The notes under the pieces were generated by a model. The model was not told where the DNA came from. It worked only from the letters and a program-made list of their open reading frames with translations, and did no database searches. The position numbers and the translations under genes were made by a program. Positions 36,906 to 45,268 of a stretch of 64,000 nt of DNA are shown here, piece by piece; positions within the stretch are counted from its first letter, which is position 1, and each line of letters starts with the position of its first letter. Origin of the DNA: Caryophanales bacterium (GTDB taxonomy: Bacteria; Bacillota; Bacilli; Bacillales; Amphibacillaceae); the NCBI GenBank assembly GCA_026168805.1, contig JAPFDS010000010.1, positions 88,917-152,916 on the forward strand, in the 5' to 3' direction.

Positions 36906-37850
36906 ATGAGTTGGATTGAACTTCAAATACAAACGACAAACGAAGCAATTGAGCCGATCACAAATATATTATCTGAAGCTGGCATTAACGGTGTCGAAAT
37001 TGATGAAGGTTGGACAAATGCTGATGAGGAAAAAATGTATGTGGATGAACTCGGGCGGATGATGCCAGTTCAACATACCGATCCCCATCACCCAACCATG
37101 ATTAAAGCTTACCTCGTTCAAAATGAACACGTGGAAAAACATATTGAAGAGTTGAAAGAGTCCATTTCACATTTGGTTAACTACGGAATCAATCTTGGCC
37201 CATGTACATTTAAAACGGAAGAGGTATTTGAAGAGAACTGGGCAACTGCTTGGGAAAAATATTATAAGCCAGTACATGTGACAGATACCTTAACCGTAAC
37301 GCCTACATGGGAAGAGTATGAAGCCCGCGATGATGAAATTGTGGTCGAACTTGATCCAGGCATGGCATTTGGAACAGGTACACATGAAACAACAACACTT
37401 TGTATGAAGGCTTTAGAGAAATATCTGACCCCTGAAGATGTTGTGATTGATGTCGGTTGCGGCTCTGGTATCTTAAGCATTACTAGTGTAAAATTAGGTG
37501 CAAAGCATGTGTACGCATATGATTTAGATGAAGTTGCTGTCAAAAGCACAATCGAAAACATAGCGATTAATGATTGTGAAGAGCAAGTCACTGTTAAACA
37601 CCAAGATTTATTAACAGATGTCCATCAACAAGTAGATGTCGTTGTATCCAATATTCTTGCTGAGATTATTATAAAAGTAACACCGGACGTAGGATCCGTG
37701 TTAAAACAAGACGGTATATTTATCGCCTCAGGGATTATTGAATCAAAACTAACAGAGGTTACACAAGTACTTGAAGAAAATGGCTTCACCATCATCGAAG
37801 TACAGCATGATGAACATTGGGTTTCAGTAATATCCATCAAGCAATCATGA
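36906..37850 (+). CDS. prmA: PrmA, ribosomal protein L11 methyltransferase
   Basis: 314 aa. An N-terminal substrate-binding part is followed by the SAM domain with VIDVGCGSGILSITSVKLGA and VVSNILAEIIIK. LDPGMAFGTGTHETT is the PrmA signature. In B. subtilis rsmE (yqeU) and mtaB (yqeV) follow; here deoC does. Confidence 0.96.
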   Translation: MSWIELQIQTTNEAIEPITNILSEAGINGVEIDEGWTNADEEKMYVDELGRMMPVQHTDPHHPTMIKAYLVQNEHVEKHIEELKESISHLVNYGINLGPCTFKTEEVFEENWATAWEKYYKPVHVTDTLTVTPTWEEYEARDDEIVVELDPGMAFGTGTHETTTLCMKALEKYLTPEDVVIDVGCGSGILSITSVKLGAKHVYAYDLDEVAVKSTIENIAINDCEEQVTVKHQDLLTDVHQQVDVVVSNILAEIIIKVTPDVGSVLKQDGIFIASGIIESKLTEVTQVLEENGFTIIEVQHDEHWVSVISIKQS

Positions 37851-37889
37851 AGCCAATCGTTTTTCAAAACAAACTGGAAGGATGATTTC

Positions 37890-38549
37890 ATGACGGAATC
37901 ACTAGCTCGTTATATTGACCACACGGCACTAAAAGCTGAAACAACTAAAGAGCAAATTCAACAATTGATTACCGAAGCAAAAGAATATACCTTTGCTTCG
38001 GTTTGTGTACAGCCTACATGGGTATCTATTTGTGAAGAACAGTTAAAAGATACAGAGGTTAAAGTATGTACAGTCATTGGTTTTCCACTTGGTGCGAACA
38101 CCACTGAAACGAAAGTCTTTGAAACAAAACAAGCGATCAAAGATGGCGCAACTGAAGTGGATATGGTGATTAACATTGGTGCACTAAAAGATGGGAATGA
38201 CGAACTTGTTCAAAAAGACATTCGTGCTGTTGTTGAAGCAGCAAAAGGACAAGCGTTAACGAAAGTAATTATAGAAACAGCACTTTTAACAGAAGATGAG
38301 AAAAAGCGCGTATCTACACTTGTTAAAACAGCAGGAGCAGACTTTATTAAAACATCTACCGGATTTTCAACAAGTGGGGCAACGATTGATGATATTCGTT
38401 TAATGCGATCCATCGTAGGTCCATCCATCGGCGTGAAAGCTTCTGGTGGAATTAGAGACTTGGAATCTATGAAACAAATGATCGAAGCCGGTGCAACGAG
38501 GATCGGAGCAAGTGCTGGAGTTGCGATTATGAAAGAATTAGAAAAATAA
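37890..38549 (+). CDS. deoC: Deoxyribose-phosphate aldolase
   Basis: 219 aa. It splits 2-deoxyribose 5-phosphate into acetaldehyde and glyceraldehyde 3-phosphate. The Schiff-base lysine lies in DFIKTSTGF, the second active-site lysine in GVKASGGI, and the aspartate in [12 protein letters not shown] 37890 has GGAAGGATG upstream. It sits between prmA and rpsU, outside its usual deo nucleoside context. Confidence 0.96.
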   Translation: MTESLARYIDHTALKAETTKEQIQQLITEAKEYTFASVCVQPTWVSICEEQLKDTEVKVCTVIGFPLGANTTETKVFETKQAIKDGATEVDMVINIGALKDGNDELVQKDIRAVVEAAKGQALTKVIIETALLTEDEKKRVSTLVKTAGADFIKTSTGFSTSGATIDDIRLMRSIVGPSIGVKASGGIRDLESMKQMIEAGATRIGASAGVAIMKELEK

Positions 38550-38572
38550 TCTCCAATTATGATTATAGTCGT

Positions 38573-38601
38573 TTGACCTAGAAGGCATCGTATATTATAA
38601 T
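38573..38601 (+). promoter_or_regulatory. Strong sigma-A promoter of rpsU
   Basis: -35 TTGACC (38573-38578), exactly 17 bases, -10 TATAAT (38596-38601), about 70 bp before the rpsU start. Confidence 0.85.
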
Positions 38602-38669
38602 CAACGTAGACGTATATATACATACGTTTTTATAACTTTGTTTTTTACTCCGGAGGGAGGGATACGAGA

Positions 38670-38855
38670 ATGTCAAATTCAACTAAAATTCGTAAGAATG
38701 AATCACTAGAAGACGCTCTTCGTCGTTTTAAACGAAACGTTTCAAAAAGTGGTACATTATCAGAATATCGTAAACGTGAATACTATGAGAAGCCTAGTGT
38801 GCGCAGAAAAAAGAAATCAGAAGCTGCTAGAGCGAAAAAACGTCGTAATTTTTAA
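38670..38855 (+). CDS. rpsU: 30S ribosomal protein S21
   Basis: 61 aa, slightly longer than usual at the N-terminus: [30 protein letters not shown]..., ending [26 protein letters not shown] ribosome site. It has its own promoter and terminator. Confidence 0.97.
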   Translation: MSNSTKIRKNESLEDALRRFKRNVSKSGTLSEYRKREYYEKPSVRRKKKSEAARAKKRRNF

Positions 38856-39026
38856 TTTCGGGAAACAACATGTGAATGTCACATAATCATATATACAATG
38901 AATGGTATATATGACCTACATCCCTCTGGTTAAATAGAATACGATAGTGTATAAAAATATGATCTCATTCAAAAAGACTCATCATGTATGAAGCTGTGAG
39001 ATGTCATATATGCTATGAACATGAAT

Positions 39027-39067
39027 AAAAGTTCTTACTTAATCGTTAAGTAAGAACTTTTATTTTT
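39027..39067 (+). terminator. Terminator after rpsU
   Basis: AAAAGTTCTTACTTAA and TTAAGTAAGAACTTTT form a perfect 16-bp stem around a 3-base loop, followed by ATTTTT. Confidence 0.92.
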
Positions 39068-39098
39068 GGTTACGGTAAAAACAGCTCCACTCGGGCAT

Positions 39099-39361
39099 GA
39101 AATTAGACGCAAAAGAGTGATGCGTTTAAAAATATCTGCACTCTGGCTAGAAATTAAACGCAAAAGAGAAATGCGTTTAAAAATAACTCAACTCCGGTAA
39201 GAAATTAGACGCATAAGAGCGATGCGTTTAAGAATAACTCAACTCCGGTAAGAAATTAGACGCAAATGAGTGATGCGTTTAAAAATATCTCCACTCCAGC
39301 ACAAAATTAAACGCAAAAGAGCGATTCGTTTAAAAATAACTCCACCCTGGCTAGAAATTAG
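39099..39361. repeat. 51-bp tandem repeat, five units plus partial ends
   Basis: GAAATTAGACGC-type starts occur at 39099, 39150, 39201, 39252, 39303 and 39354, exactly 51 bp apart. Each unit contains a small dyad, ACGCA-N9-TGCGT, and the linker TTTAAAAATA..CTCCACTC. Whole units are repeated, with no unique spacers. Confidence 0.92.
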
Positions 39362-39527
39362 ATAAAGTAGTAATCATTTTCATGTGGATTACTTTGTGGT
39401 AATATTTATATGAATCAACTATACATCATATACAACCATATATTGAAAATATGTGAAAAAATGAAACTATTTAGTTGTCTCCTCGTATGAATAAGTATAC
39501 GTCTTTAGAATAAGGAGGTGTTCCAAC

Positions 39528-40862
39528 TTGCCAAGAAAAAAACGTTATTTACTATACATATGTGTGCTCGTAATTGGATTAGGGATATTTCTAAATGATA
39601 AACAGATTTATGCAGATGATGAAGATCAAGGTGATGGTCAATTGGTATATGTCATCCCGATTGAACGCGAGGTTGAGAGAGGGTTAGAGTCCTTTTTACG
39701 CCGTTCTGTTGAAGAAGCAACGGAAGAAGGGGCCAACCATATCATTTTTGAGATCGATACTCCAGGTGGGTTAGTCGATGCGGCTAAAAATATTGCGAGT
39801 ATCTTACAAAACATCGATGTTGAAACGACTTCATATGTAGTAAGTGATGCCCTATCTGCTGGATCATATATTGCACTGAATACGGATCATATATATATGG
39901 CACCTCATGCGTCGATTGGTGCAAGTGGAGTGATTAACTCCGACGGTACCGCAGCTGATGAAAAAGCTCAATCTGCTTGGCTCAGTAATATGATTGGAGC
40001 TGCAGAATCAAAAGGAAGAGACCCACTGTACGCAAAGGCGATGGCAGATGAAACCATTGACTTGCCAGAGTATGATGCTCCAGAAGGAAAATTTCTGACA
40101 CTTTATCCTGCAGCTGCGCTAGAAGTTGGGTATTCAGAAGGTACGGTGCAAAACCGCCAGGAAGTACTGCACGATCTCGGCTTATCCAATGCAACCATTA
40201 TTGAAATGAAAACAACCTTTGCAGAAGAGGTTGCACGATTTGTGACAAGTCCAGTGGTCATTCCTATTTTACTGTCTGTCGCTAGTCTTGGACTCATCGT
40301 TGAGTTATATTCCCCAGGCTTTGGCGTTCCCGGATTTATGGGAGTATCTGCATTGCTATTGTTCTTTTATGGACATGTGATTGCAGGATTAGCCGGAATG
40401 GAAACCGTACTTCTACTTATATTAGGGATTGGACTCATTATTGCCGAATTCTTTGTCACAGGTGGTATACTCGGGTTGCTCGGTGTCGGATCTATTTTAG
40501 GCGCATTGTTTATGGCCGGGTATAATGTTACACATATGTCTATGAGTATCGCGATCGCATTTATTGTCGCAATTATCGTTGGAGTAATCTTATATAAATT
40601 TATCGGTATGGAACGAGGAATTTTTAAACGTTTAATACTAACCGATCAAACAACTACTGAGCTAGGATACGTATCTTCCGTCAATCGTCTAGAATTGATT
40701 GGGCAAGAGGGAATCACATTAACACCTCTAAGACCCTCAGGTATGGTAGAATTAGAAGATGAAAGAGTGGATGTTGTTTCACGAGGAAGCTTTATTGATG
40801 TCAATGAACGTGTTAAGGTAGTGAAAGTAGAAGGAATGCGAATCGTTGTTCGTAAAATATAA
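39528..40862 (+). CDS. yqeZ: NfeD-family membrane protease (YqeZ, long type)
   Basis: 444 aa from TTG 39528 with GGAGG nine bases upstream. A signal/anchor helix precedes a ClpP-like serine protease domain (EIDTPGGLVDAAKNIA; catalytic serine in SDALSAGSYIA). Four or five membrane helices (about 235-360) and a C-terminal NfeD OB-fold (LIGQEGITLTPLRPSGMVELEDERVDV) follow. Operon partner of the flotillin FloA; the pair acts in membrane microdomains and stress. Confidence 0.94.
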   Translation: MPRKKRYLLYICVLVIGLGIFLNDKQIYADDEDQGDGQLVYVIPIEREVERGLESFLRRSVEEATEEGANHIIFEIDTPGGLVDAAKNIASILQNIDVETTSYVVSDALSAGSYIALNTDHIYMAPHASIGASGVINSDGTAADEKAQSAWLSNMIGAAESKGRDPLYAKAMADETIDLPEYDAPEGKFLTLYPAAALEVGYSEGTVQNRQEVLHDLGLSNATIIEMKTTFAEEVARFVTSPVVIPILLSVASLGLIVELYSPGFGVPGFMGVSALLLFFYGHVIAGLAGMETVLLLILGIGLIIAEFFVTGGILGLLGVGSILGALFMAGYNVTHMSMSIAIAFIVAIIVGVILYKFIGMERGIFKRLILTDQTTTELGYVSSVNRLELIGQEGITLTPLRPSGMVELEDERVDVVSRGSFIDVNERVKVVKVEGMRIVVRKI

Positions 40863-40883
40863 TATATAAATGGAGGAATTGAA

Positions 40884-41882
40884 ATGGATATGGATTTAAC
40901 AAGCATTATGCCCATTATCATTATTGCAATTATTTTAATTGCGGTAGCTATTTTATTTACGTTTGTACCAGTAATGCTCTGGATTAGTGCATTAGCTGCA
41001 GGGGTAAAAGTAGGACTATTTACGTTAGTTGGTATGCGCTTACGACGCGTCATCCCGTCTAGAGTGATAAATCCGCTGATTAAGGCTCATAAAGCCGGAT
41101 TAAATGTAAAAACAAACCAGCTGGAAAGTCACTACTTAGCCGGTGGTAATGTAGACCGGGTTGTGAACGCATTAATTGCTGCACATCGTGCGAATATTGA
41201 ACTTCCGTTTGAACGTGGAGCTGCGATTGACTTAGCGGGTCGTAACGTTTTAGAAGCGGTGCAAATGAGTGTTAACCCTAAAGTAATTGAAACGCCATTT
41301 ATTGCTGGTATCGCAATGGATGGGATTGAAGTAAAAGCACTTGCACGTATTACAGTACGCGCGAACATTGATCGCCTCGTTGGGGGAGCTGGGGAAGAAA
41401 CAGTTATTGCCCGTGTAGGTGAAGGTGTTGTAAGTACGATTGGTAGTTCTGAAACACACAAACAAGTACTTGAAAATCCAGACTCTATTTCTCACACAGT
41501 TCTAGCAAAAGGGCTAGATGCGGGAACAGCGTTTGAAATCTTATCAATTGATATTGCAGACGTAGACATTGGTAAAAACATTGGTGCGATCCTACAGACG
41601 GACCAAGCACAAGCAGACAAAAACATTGCTCAAGCGAAAGCAGAAGAGCGCCGTGCAATGGCAGTCGCTCGCGAACAAGAAATGAGTGCGCGCGTCGAAG
41701 AAATGCGTGCATATGTTGTTGAAGCAGAAGCGGATGTACCAAAAGCTCTTGCTGAAGCACTACGTTCTGGCAACTTAGGTGTCATGGATTACATGAATTA
41801 CAAGAATATTGACGCTGATACAGATATGCGCGATACGATTGGAAAACTCTCTGATGATCATGACCATGATGATAAGAAATAA
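40884..41882 (+). CDS. floA: FloA, flotillin-like scaffold protein
   Basis: 332 aa. An N-terminal hairpin-like membrane anchor ([33 protein letters not shown]) is followed by an SPFH domain ([34 protein letters not shown]) and an Ala/Glu-rich coiled coil ([26 protein letters not shown]). It organises lipid microdomains. Ribosome site TGGAGGAA. Confidence 0.96.
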   Translation: MDMDLTSIMPIIIIAIILIAVAILFTFVPVMLWISALAAGVKVGLFTLVGMRLRRVIPSRVINPLIKAHKAGLNVKTNQLESHYLAGGNVDRVVNALIAAHRANIELPFERGAAIDLAGRNVLEAVQMSVNPKVIETPFIAGIAMDGIEVKALARITVRANIDRLVGGAGEETVIARVGEGVVSTIGSSETHKQVLENPDSISHTVLAKGLDAGTAFEILSIDIADVDIGKNIGAILQTDQAQADKNIAQAKAEERRAMAVAREQEMSARVEEMRAYVVEAEADVPKALAEALRSGNLGVMDYMNYKNIDADTDMRDTIGKLSDDHDHDDKK

Positions 41883-41909
41883 AACATTGAACTTGTAGGA
41901 GGGATTCAA

Positions 41910-42521
41910 TTGGAAGAGTTAATTGAACTTATATTAGGAAATCCCTTATTACTTCTACTCATTGCCGGTGGTCTGATCAGTCTCTTTCGTAAAGAAGGAG
42001 ATAAGAACAAACAAGAGAATGAACAAAGACAACAAACAAGTGAACAGACGCAACCGAAAAAACCATCTCCATTTGGTGATTTTCTTGACCGAATGGAAGA
42101 TGTGTTAACCGATGAAACAGAAGAAAAACGAACAGAAAAGAAACCTAAATCACAACCTAGATCAAGACCATCATACAATAATGAGCCTGCTCAGCAAACG
42201 ATGTCAGCGCATGATAAACGAATGGAACAAATGCAACAAATTAGTGATCAAATTGAAGCCGGTACGTATGAAGGCGCAGGGAATGACGTACCTAGTGGGG
42301 CTTTTGATCAATCCCATAGCGGAATTTCAGACTATTCATCCCCGCGCATTCGTTTAGACGCTACTAAAAATCACAAAACTGAAAAGTTACGAAAACAAAT
42401 GAAAAAGCGTCTCCATGGGAAAAGCTTAATTGACAGTATCATTATGGCTGAAGTGCTTGGTGAGCCTCGCTCAAAACAACCATATCAAAGAAGAAACATG
42501 AACAATCACAAATTATATTAA
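41910..42521 (+). CDS. Membrane-anchored charged protein in the floA operon, unknown
   Basis: 203 aa from TTG 41910 with TAGGAGGG upstream. A short N-terminal membrane helix (LIELILGNPLLLLLIAGGLISLF) is followed by a long hydrophilic, Gln/Glu/Lys-rich and probably disordered region, and a conserved-looking C-terminal helix (KLRKQMKKRLHGKSLIDSIIMAEVLGEPRSKQPY). It follows floA by 27 bp and ends in a strong terminator, so it is the third gene of yqeZ-floA-x. B. subtilis has yqfB near this position, but this is longer and I do not claim homology. Confidence 0.8.
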   Translation: MEELIELILGNPLLLLLIAGGLISLFRKEGDKNKQENEQRQQTSEQTQPKKPSPFGDFLDRMEDVLTDETEEKRTEKKPKSQPRSRPSYNNEPAQQTMSAHDKRMEQMQQISDQIEAGTYEGAGNDVPSGAFDQSHSGISDYSSPRIRLDATKNHKTEKLRKQMKKRLHGKSLIDSIIMAEVLGEPRSKQPYQRRNMNNHKLY

Positions 42522-42524
42522 ATG

Positions 42525-42562
42525 TATCCAGTAGAGGGTTTCCTCTACTGGATATTTTTTTG
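42525..42562 (+). terminator. Terminator of the yqeZ-floA operon
   Basis: TATCCAGTAGAGG and CCTCTACTGGATA form a perfect 13-bp stem around GTTT, followed by TTTTTTT. Confidence 0.95.
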
Positions 42563-42651
42563 TCTCATATATGAATTTGGTTTAAATGCTCATTTTTGTT
42601 CTGAATGTCTTTGGTTCTTCATATTTATAAAGATGAGAGGGGGTTACACGT

Positions 42652-42933
42652 GTGAAAAAATGGCTTCAACGTTTACAACCTTTATTCGTAAAGAAACTAT
42701 CTTTACCTGCAGATCTTATCCTGGAAGTACCCCGCATTACCGTAGTAGGTCAACTACACGTGTACATCGAAAATCATCGCGGCTTACGAACATATACCGA
42801 TCAAGAGTTAACATTAGACTCAACAGATGGAATGATTCAAATTACAGGAAAAGAATTTGTCATAAAAATGATGTTACCTGAAGAGATTTTATTAGAAGGA
42901 ACCATTGAAGATATTACTTTTCTAACAAAATGA
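42652..42933 (+). CDS. yqfC: YqfC, sporulation protein
   Basis: 93 aa from GTG 42652, YabP/YqfC family: LPADLILEVPRITVVGQLHVYIENHRGL, with a second strand-rich part ITGKEFVIKMMLPEEILLEGTI. In B. subtilis it is sigma-E dependent and acts with yqfD. It lies 10 bp before yqfD. Confidence 0.92.
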   Translation: MKKWLQRLQPLFVKKLSLPADLILEVPRITVVGQLHVYIENHRGLRTYTDQELTLDSTDGMIQITGKEFVIKMMLPEEILLEGTIEDITFLTK

Positions 42934-42943
42934 GGGTGAATAT

Positions 42944-44146
42944 ATGAAGAGTGTACAAGGTTCGTTTTTTACTGGGTCAGTAACTGTTGTCGTAAAGGGG
43001 GAGCACCCAGAACTCTTTTTCCAGTTGTGTATGGATGAATTGGGTATTGTTGTGTGGGATATCGAGAAAAAGACAGATGATCTATGTAAAGGGAACATGC
43101 GTTTAAGGGATATTAAACGACTACGCGCATTACGAAGAGGTACGTCTTATAAAATAACGTTTGAAGATAAAAGGGGTTATCCGTTTATTTGGAGAAGATG
43201 GTTGAAAAGAAAGCATATCGTCTTAGCGACTATTTTATCATTTTTACTTATTTATGCCCTTTCAAATATTATTTGGAGCATCCAAATTAACGGCGTGTCA
43301 TCTGATATAGAAAAGAAAATTATTCAAACCCTAGAAGACGAAGACATCAAAAAAGGTAGCTGGATGTTTTCAATTGGAAGCTCAAGCGATATTCAACACA
43401 CGATCACACAAGAAATACCAGAATTATTATGGGTGGGTGTGGAAAAAAGGGGGACAAGCTTTTTATTAGAAGGCGTTGAAAAGAAGCAAGTCGATAAAAT
43501 TGAACACCATGAACCTCGAAATTTAATCGCCAGTAAACATGGCGTAATTACGTATATGCATGTGTCTAAAGGACAACCAGTTGTGGGGGTAAATGACACG
43601 GTCAAAAAAGGCGACCCTCTCGTATTAGGAACGGTTGAACGAGCAGATGAAGAAGACGAAGAAAAAACGGTGGTAGCTGCTGAAGGAGAAGTCATTGCCG
43701 AAACATGGTATGAAGTTGACGTGAGTATACCACTCCAGCAACAAACAGAAAAAGTGACAGGCAATCATACACACAAATGGTCTCTTGATCTTTCATTTGC
43801 CGAAATTCCAATTTGGGGATGGAAAGAGCCAGATTATGACGATCAGTTTTTGGAGAAAGATGTACAACCCCTGTATTTTTTACAATGGAAAACACCTTTT
43901 TCTATTAAAAAGAAAACAAGCCATGAACAAAATATTGACCATAAAGAAATCTCCAAGGAAGAAGCAATTGACATAGGTCTCAAGCAGGTGCAAAAAGACC
44001 TAAAGCTCAAACTAGGCCCGGACATTGTTATTAAAGATGATAATGTTTTGCATGAAACTGTTGAGAATGGTAAAGTTAATGTACAAATGTTAATTATTGT
44101 CGAGGAGGATATTGTGGAAACAGAGCCTCTTCTCGAAGGAGATTGA
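42944..44146 (+). CDS. yqfD: YqfD, stage IV sporulation-type protein
   Basis: 400 aa. An N-terminal soluble part is followed by one membrane helix (HIVLATILSFLLIYALSNIIWSI, about 87-110) and a large extracytoplasmic beta-rich region with PRNLIASKHGVITYMHVSKGQPVVGVNDTVKKGDPLVLG, the family signature. Mother-cell expressed in B. subtilis; a spoIV-type phenotype is reported for the family. Confidence 0.92.
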   Translation: MKSVQGSFFTGSVTVVVKGEHPELFFQLCMDELGIVVWDIEKKTDDLCKGNMRLRDIKRLRALRRGTSYKITFEDKRGYPFIWRRWLKRKHIVLATILSFLLIYALSNIIWSIQINGVSSDIEKKIIQTLEDEDIKKGSWMFSIGSSSDIQHTITQEIPELLWVGVEKRGTSFLLEGVEKKQVDKIEHHEPRNLIASKHGVITYMHVSKGQPVVGVNDTVKKGDPLVLGTVERADEEDEEKTVVAAEGEVIAETWYEVDVSIPLQQQTEKVTGNHTHKWSLDLSFAEIPIWGWKEPDYDDQFLEKDVQPLYFLQWKTPFSIKKKTSHEQNIDHKEISKEEAIDIGLKQVQKDLKLKLGPDIVIKDDNVLHETVENGKVNVQMLIIVEEDIVETEPLLEGD

Positions 44147-44148
44147 TT

Positions 44149-45108
44149 ATGTCGGACCAATTACATGAAACAACCATTCAAATCAACAATCCAAATGAAG
44201 CATTAGCCTTATTTGGTACCAATGATAAATTGCTAAAACAATTAGAAGACCAACTCGATGTAACGATTACAACAAGAGGCGAACAACTTTTTATCGGTGG
44301 AGAAAAGAAACAAGTTTCCATGTGTGAAAATGTGTTACATGCATTACTAGATGTCATCCGCAGCGGGATTGAAATTCATGAGCGGGACATTATTTATGCA
44401 GTTGATTTAGCAAAAAAAGACCAGCTAAGCCAACTGGAAGTGTTGTTTGCTGACGAAATGACTAAAAATGCTAAAGGAAAGTCCATTCGTGTCAAAACGC
44501 TTGGTCAAAAGAAGTATGTGGATAAAATGAAAACAAATGACTTAGTGTTTGGTATTGGTCCAGCAGGAACGGGTAAAACATTTTTGGCAGTTGTAAAGTC
44601 CATCATCGCTCTACGCTCTGGTGAAGTCAAAAAGATTATTTTAACAAGACCTGCAGTAGAAGCAGGAGAAAGTTTAGGGTTTTTACCAGGGGATCTCAAG
44701 GAAAAAGTTGATCCATACTTGAGACCTTTATATGATGCCCTACATGACGTATTCGGAGCGGAACATACTGCAAGGTTGATTGAACGTGAAGTCATTGAAA
44801 TCGCTCCACTGGCTTACATGAGAGGGCGAACATTAAATGATGCGTTTGTTATTTTAGATGAGGCGCAAAATACAACGCCCGAACAAATGAAAATGTTTTT
44901 AACTCGACTAGGCTTTGGTTCAAAAATGGTCGTCACTGGAGATGTCACTCAAGTAGACCTACCAAAAGGCATGCAATCCGGATTAAGAGAAGCTGAACGT
45001 ATTTTAAAAGATGTAAAAGGTATTTCATTCGCTTATTTAGCAGGATCAGATGTTGTTAGACATCCAGTTGTCCAAAGAATTATCAAAGCTTATGATCAAT
45101 TACATTAA
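44149..45108 (+). CDS. phoH: PhoH-like ATPase
   Basis: 319 aa from ATG 44149 with AAGGAG upstream. Walker A FGIGPAGTGKTFLAV, Walker B AFVILDEAQNTTPEQMKMFLTRLG, and the motif RPAVEAGESLGFLPGDL. PhoH proteins sit with ybeY in many genomes and are thought to act in RNA/ribosome metabolism. Confidence 0.95.
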   Translation: MSDQLHETTIQINNPNEALALFGTNDKLLKQLEDQLDVTITTRGEQLFIGGEKKQVSMCENVLHALLDVIRSGIEIHERDIIYAVDLAKKDQLSQLEVLFADEMTKNAKGKSIRVKTLGQKKYVDKMKTNDLVFGIGPAGTGKTFLAVVKSIIALRSGEVKKIILTRPAVEAGESLGFLPGDLKEKVDPYLRPLYDALHDVFGAEHTARLIEREVIEIAPLAYMRGRTLNDAFVILDEAQNTTPEQMKMFLTRLGFGSKMVVTGDVTQVDLPKGMQSGLREAERILKDVKGISFAYLAGSDVVRHPVVQRIIKAYDQLH

Positions 45109-45114
45109 CTCCTT

Positions 45115-45234
45115 AATGAATTTCATAATACGTATTTTATGCTAAGCCACTTCAACATGTAGTTTCGTTGAATCTTTCGAAACTACATGTTGTATTGACT
45201 TAGCTGGTTTTGGTAATTATGAAATTCATTCACT
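45115..45234 (-). repeat. Palindromic repeat family 1, copy 3 (inverted relative to copies 1 and 2)
   Basis: 120 bp lying seven bases after the phoH stop. CAACATGTAGTTTCG (45153-45167) and CGAAACTACATGTTG (45178-45192) are perfectly inverted around a 10-base loop, and the outer ends AATGAATTTCATAAT / ATTATGAAATTCATT are inverted too. Its reverse complement matches copy 1 almost end to end. Confidence 0.92.
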
Positions 45235-45268
45235 CCTAAGAGAATAAAATAAAACTGAGGTGAAACGA

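Larger units (their letters stand above)
38856..39527. other. 672-bp gene-free region after rpsU
   Basis: It contains the rpsU terminator at 39027-39067 and the 51-bp tandem array at 39099-39361. The remaining ~165 bp lead into nfeD. In B. subtilis yqeY lies here; no trace of it was found in any frame. Confidence 0.75.

Noticed and set aside
39099..39361. Possible CRISPR array
   Set aside because: The whole 51-bp unit repeats; there are no unique spacers and no cas genes.
45115..45234. Insertion sequence after phoH
   Set aside because: Only a 120-bp palindrome with no transposase; annotated as a dispersed repeat instead.
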